A program made the translations under genes and the position numbers. A stretch of DNA of 8,276 nucleotides from Rhodospirillales bacterium. GTDB lineage: Bacteria > Pseudomonadota > Alphaproteobacteria > UBA9219. The stretch covers positions 1-8,276 of the forward strand of contig JAATFY010000179.1 in NCBI GenBank assembly GCA_015654915.1. The letters run 5' to 3'. Below are positions 5,189-8,276 of the stretch, in pieces. The notes under the pieces were generated by a model. The model did not search any database. It had not been told where the DNA came from and saw nothing but the letters and a program-made list of their open reading frames with translations. Within the stretch, counting starts at the first letter, position 1, and every line of letters starts with the position of its first letter.

Positions 5189-7198
5189 ATGTCCGTTGGC
5201 AAAATAGACTTGCGCTCCGAGATTCCTGCTGATCAAAACGCTTTCGCGCGGCAGCCCGAAAGCATTTTCGATACGGATCATGCCGTCTATATGCTAAACC
5301 CCGAGGGCTATGTCCTTAATTGGAACAGCAGCGCCCAGCGCGCCAAACAATATAAAGCCGAGGAAATAATCGGCCGTCATTTCCGCACATTCTTTACCGA
5401 AGAAGACCGCCGAGAAGGCAAGCCGGAAGCCGCGCTGCAACTGGCGCGCGAGAAAGGTAAGCATGAAATGACGGGCTGGCGCGTCCGCAAGGACGGAAGC
5501 CGGTTTATGGCGAATGTCGTTATTGAGTCCGTTTACAATGAGCTCGAAGAATTAATCGGATTTATCAAGATCGTTCACGACATCACGGTGCGCCAGAAGA
5601 TCTTCGAAACGATGCGCGAAAGTGCAATGTTAAAAGTGCTTGTGAATACGGCGGTCGACGGCGTCACCATGATTGACGCGCAAGGTTTTATTTTAATGTT
5701 TAATCCTGCTTGCGAACGTTTGTTTGGATATCAGGCGGGCGAAGTTCTGGGACAAAACGTCAAGATGCTGATGCCTGCGCCGTATCAGCAAAACCATGAC
5801 AGTTATATCGAAAATTACCATCGCACCGGCCATCGTAAGATTATCGGCATCGGCCGTGAAGTCGTCGGCCAGCGTAAGGACGGCACGACGTTTCCTATGG
5901 AACTCTCGATAGGCGAAGCGAAACAGGACGGGCAAGTTATGTTCGTCGGGATTGTTCACGATCTGACGGAACGCAAGCGTACCGAGGCACAATTAGCACA
6001 GGCGCAGAAAATGGAGACGGTAGGACAGCTTTCCGGCGGCATTGCCCATGACTTCAATAACCTGCTGACGGTTATTATCGGGAATGTCGATCTGCTGATT
6101 GAAAAGGTGGAAGACACGCCGGAACTCAAACAATTATGCGAAACCGTTCTCAATGCCGGTGAACGGGGCGCCGAATTGACCCAGCGTTTACTTGCTTTCA
6201 GCCGGCGCCAGACTTTGCAACCTACCGTCATCGATTGCAATCAACTGGTTGAACAAATGCAGGTAATGCTGCGTCGTACGCTCAGTGAAGATATCGACAT
6301 TCGTTTTACCGTTGACTCGAATCTGGCCAAAGCCTTCGCCGATCCTTCCCAACTGGAATCGGCCATCCTGAATCTGTCGCTGAATGCGCGCGATGCCATG
6401 CCGCAGGGCGGGCATCTGACGATCACCGTGAATAATGCCTCTCTTGAAAAAACAAGTTATCAGGTCCCCCCCGACATAAAACCGGGCGATTATGTCATGA
6501 TTTCCGTGACGGATGACGGCGAAGGCATGGCGCCGGAAATCCGCGAACACGTATTCGAACCTTTCTTCACCACCAAGGAAGTCGGTAAAGGTACCGGTCT
6601 CGGGCTCAGCATGGTGTATGGATTCGTCAGGCAGTCCAATGGCTATGTAGCCATTTATAGCGAAATTGGATTGGGCACGACGGTAAGAATCTACCTGCCC
6701 GCAGCCATATCCGCACAAACCGTTGAACGGTCGCCCCGCCCCGCAATCGATCTCGCCGCTCTCCGCGGTTCCGAAACCATCCTGCTTGTAGAAGACGATC
6801 CTTTTGTGCGCAGTCACGGCGTAAGCAGTCTTGAAAGCCTCGGATATCATGTCATCACCGCCGCAAATGGGCGAGAAGCACTTGTGAAGCTGCACCAGAA
6901 CCCCTCGATTCATATTCTGTTTTCCGATGTTGTTATGCCCGGCGGGCTTAACGGACGGGAGTTGGCCGAACAAGCGCAAAAACACAAGCCGACGCTCAAA
7001 ATCCTACTGACTTCGGGGTATCCGATGGAAACTCTGGCTGAGCGCAACCTGCACAACCCGAAGATGCCAGTCTTGAATAAACCTTACCGTAAAATCGATC
7101 TGGGACGCCGCATCCGTGAAGTTTTGGATTTACCTGCCGTAGATTACTTCGGCGCGGAGGTTCCGGTAGCGCCTGCTGCCCACGCATCGTCGATATGA
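5189..7198 (+). CDS. FixL-like heme-PAS hybrid histidine kinase (PAS-PAS-HisKA-HATPase-REC)
   Basis: This 669-residue protein has no membrane segment and should be a cytoplasmic sensor kinase. PAS1 covers about residues 24-136. PAS2 (about 148-262) is FixL-like: H203 in HDSYI, then IIGIGR with R223, and KDGTTFPMELSIGE. Aligned to Bradyrhizobium FixL, H203 equals the heme ligand H200, R223 equals the oxygen-sensing R220, and L236 and I238 of the distal pocket are kept; R206 is replaced by asparagine. The dimerisation helix carries phospho-acceptor H287 in GGIAHDFNN. The ATPase domain has NLSLNARDAM (N395/N399), VTDDGEGM and GKGTGLGLS. The C-terminal receiver has E535-D536-D537, phospho-acceptor D580 and K631. 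The kinase core and attached receiver resemble CckA. The start is supported by GGTGA (5178-5182). Its 3' end overlaps recJ by 55 bases. No partner regulator (FixJ, FxkR) is in the window. Oxygen sensing is a strong inference; the output is unknown. Confidence 0.9.
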   Translation: MSVGKIDLRSEIPADQNAFARQPESIFDTDHAVYMLNPEGYVLNWNSSAQRAKQYKAEEIIGRHFRTFFTEEDRREGKPEAALQLAREKGKHEMTGWRVRKDGSRFMANVVIESVYNELEELIGFIKIVHDITVRQKIFETMRESAMLKVLVNTAVDGVTMIDAQGFILMFNPACERLFGYQAGEVLGQNVKMLMPAPYQQNHDSYIENYHRTGHRKIIGIGREVVGQRKDGTTFPMELSIGEAKQDGQVMFVGIVHDLTERKRTEAQLAQAQKMETVGQLSGGIAHDFNNLLTVIIGNVDLLIEKVEDTPELKQLCETVLNAGERGAELTQRLLAFSRRQTLQPTVIDCNQLVEQMQVMLRRTLSEDIDIRFTVDSNLAKAFADPSQLESAILNLSLNARDAMPQGGHLTITVNNASLEKTSYQVPPDIKPGDYVMISVTDDGEGMAPEIREHVFEPFFTTKEVGKGTGLGLSMVYGFVRQSNGYVAIYSEIGLGTTVRIYLPAAISAQTVERSPRPAIDLAALRGSETILLVEDDPFVRSHGVSSLESLGYHVITAANGREALVKLHQNPSIHILFSDVVMPGGLNGRELAEQAQKHKPTLKILLTSGYPMETLAERNLHNPKMPVLNKPYRKIDLGRRIREVLDLPAVDYFGAEVPVAPAAHASSI

Positions 7199-8276
7199 AG
7201 CTGAACGCGTTCTTCGCCCTGCCATTCGTCAAGCCGCAAATGACCGGCGAGATGGCAGAGGCGGTGGTTCTGATCAAGCAAAGCCTGGCCGAGACCGTTT
7301 TCCGCGGCACGGAAGGCGATGCCGCGCAAACGAACACCGCCCTGCATTACGATCACGCTCACATGTTTCTCGCCGACGATATCGGCGCGGACAATACGGC
7401 AATCGGCCAGAGCAAAGCGCGGTTCGGGATTGCCGGTGCCGAAGGGCCCAAGCGCCGCTAATTTCCGCACAAAATCAGGCTGCAAGGACGTGGACGCCAG
7501 CAGTCCGTCGATTGTCAGGGTCGGCTTCAACGGCTCTGCCGCCAACTGTCTTCCGATACGCTCCGCGAGAAAATCGCGCAACTGATTAACCTTGTCGCGG
7601 GCAACCGTAAAACCAGCCGCCATCTTGTGGCCGCCGCCGTTGATCAGCAGCCCTGCCTGACGCGCGGCGATAATGGCGGCCCCCAGATCAACGCCGCTCA
7701 CCGAACGGCCGGAGCCTTTGCCGATATTGCCCTCCAGCGCCACAACAAGCGCCGGATGATGGAATTTGTCCTTGAGCCGCGAGGCGACGATGCCAATGAC
7801 GCCGGGATGCCAGTTTTCGGACGCCACGAAAGCAATCGGCAGGTTTTCCACAAGCGTCAGGGCTTCGGCTTCCACCAGAACTTTTGCCTCGATCTCGCGC
7901 CGCTCGACGTTCAGGGCGTGCAAATGTTCCGCAAGTTGGGCGGCAACTGAAGTGTCCGTGGTTGAAAGAAGTTTTGCGCCGAGATCCGCCTCGCCGACAC
8001 GGCCGCCGGCATTGACGCGCGGGCCGAGCATGAAGCCTGCCGCGTACGTATCCATCTGCGCCTTGACCCCCGCGACATTAGCAAGCGCCGCAATTCCCAA
8101 ATTCCGGCGCTGTTCCATAATATGGAGGCCTTGCGTAACGAAAGCGCGGTTAAGGCCGGTCAGCTTCACCACGTCGCAAACGGTGCCGAGCGCAACCAGA
8201 TCGAGCCATTCGCGCAGATCGGGCTCGACCCAGAGACCCGAGTCCCATCCGGTCTCACGCAAGGCGCGGTTGACGG
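7144..8276 (-). CDS. recJ: Single-stranded-DNA exonuclease RecJ, C-terminal part (N-terminus beyond window edge)
   Basis: The minus-strand frame is open from the right edge to the TAA at 7146-7144, about 377 residues against a usual total near 570-600. RecJ is the 5'-3' single-strand exonuclease of recombination and mismatch repair. Visible landmarks in order are NRAL, then LVALGTVCDVV (about 8199-8167), LGPRVNAGGR (about 8025-7999), WHPGVIGIVASRL (about 7812), GSGRSVSGVDL, and the DHHA1 motif GGGHKMAAGF (about 7638-7609). The OB-fold motif GPFGTGNPEP lies at about 7449-7420. The DHH catalytic motifs lie upstream, outside the window. The frame continues past the leucine codon at 8262 as VNRA-L, so no start is here. 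No frameshift or missing motif is seen in the visible part. It converges with the hybrid kinase gene and overlaps its last 55 bases; no terminator is visible between them. Confidence 0.93.
   Translation of the reverse strand, partial: VNRALRETGWDSGLWVEPDLREWLDLVALGTVCDVVKLTGLNRAFVTQGLHIMEQRRNLGIAALANVAGVKAQMDTYAAGFMLGPRVNAGGRVGEADLGAKLLSTTDTSVAAQLAEHLHALNVERREIEAKVLVEAEALTLVENLPIAFVASENWHPGVIGIVASRLKDKFHHPALVVALEGNIGKGSGRSVSGVDLGAAIIAARQAGLLINGGGHKMAAGFTVARDKVNQLRDFLAERIGRQLAAEPLKPTLTIDGLLASTSLQPDFVRKLAALGPFGTGNPEPRFALADCRIVRADIVGEKHVSVIVMQGGVRLRGIAFRAAENGLGQALLDQNHRLCHLAGHLRLDEWQGEERVQLHIDDAWAAGATGTSAPK

Noticed and set aside
6188..6985. 265-codon open frame on the minus strand inside the hybrid kinase
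   Set aside because: It is antisense to the conserved kinase and receiver domains and its translation shows no recognisable family; a shadow frame.
7627..7950. 107-codon plus-strand frame within recJ
   Set aside because: RecJ motifs WHPGVIG, GRSVSGVDL and GGGHKMAAG are read from the opposite strand here; this is a shadow.

Overview
The window looks like chromosomal DNA of an alphaproteobacterium. It carries the amino-terminal part of GcrA, a cell-cycle regulator restricted to that class. It also has an exact CtrA-type site (TTAA-N7-TTAA), several intergenic GANTC (CcrM-type) sites, and a FixL-like heme-PAS kinase. Coding GC is in the high 50s in the parE lines I sampled. Nothing here lets me name a genus; no rRNA, tRNA, insertion sequence or CRISPR array is visible.

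Layout, left to right: gcrA (minus strand, runs off the left edge); a 439-base AT-rich divergent intergenic region (362-800); an unfamiliar 283-residue protein with an HD-hydrolase signature (801-1652); parE, topoisomerase IV subunit B (1724-3709); a fold-type I PLP aminotransferase 24 bases downstream (3734-4942); a 246-base intergenic region with a rho-independent terminator (4989-5008); a soluble PAS-PAS-kinase-receiver hybrid histidine kinase (5189-7198); and the 3' two-thirds of recJ on the minus strand (7144 to the right edge). recJ overlaps the kinase gene tail-to-tail by 55 bases.

The most interesting stretch is the gcrA-divergent intergenic region. It holds two exact DnaA boxes (TTATCCACA) in opposite orientation and three one-mismatch boxes, two of which abut head-to-head inside an inverted repeat. 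It also has a palindrome made of two GANTC sites and a perfect CtrA box. Bases 541-720 contain 63 G/C out of 180 (35%). This could be a chromosomal origin, or a promoter region where DnaA, CtrA and CcrM/GcrA inputs converge on gcrA and the divergent gene. The sequence alone does not decide between them.

The second notable item is the hybrid kinase. Its second PAS domain keeps the FixL heme-ligand histidine and the oxygen-sensing arginine at exactly the spacing of Bradyrhizobium FixL, but it is attached to a CckA-type kinase core and a C-terminal receiver. parE and recJ are ordinary DNA-topology and DNA-repair genes; the aminotransferase is probably cotranscribed with parE without an obvious functional link.
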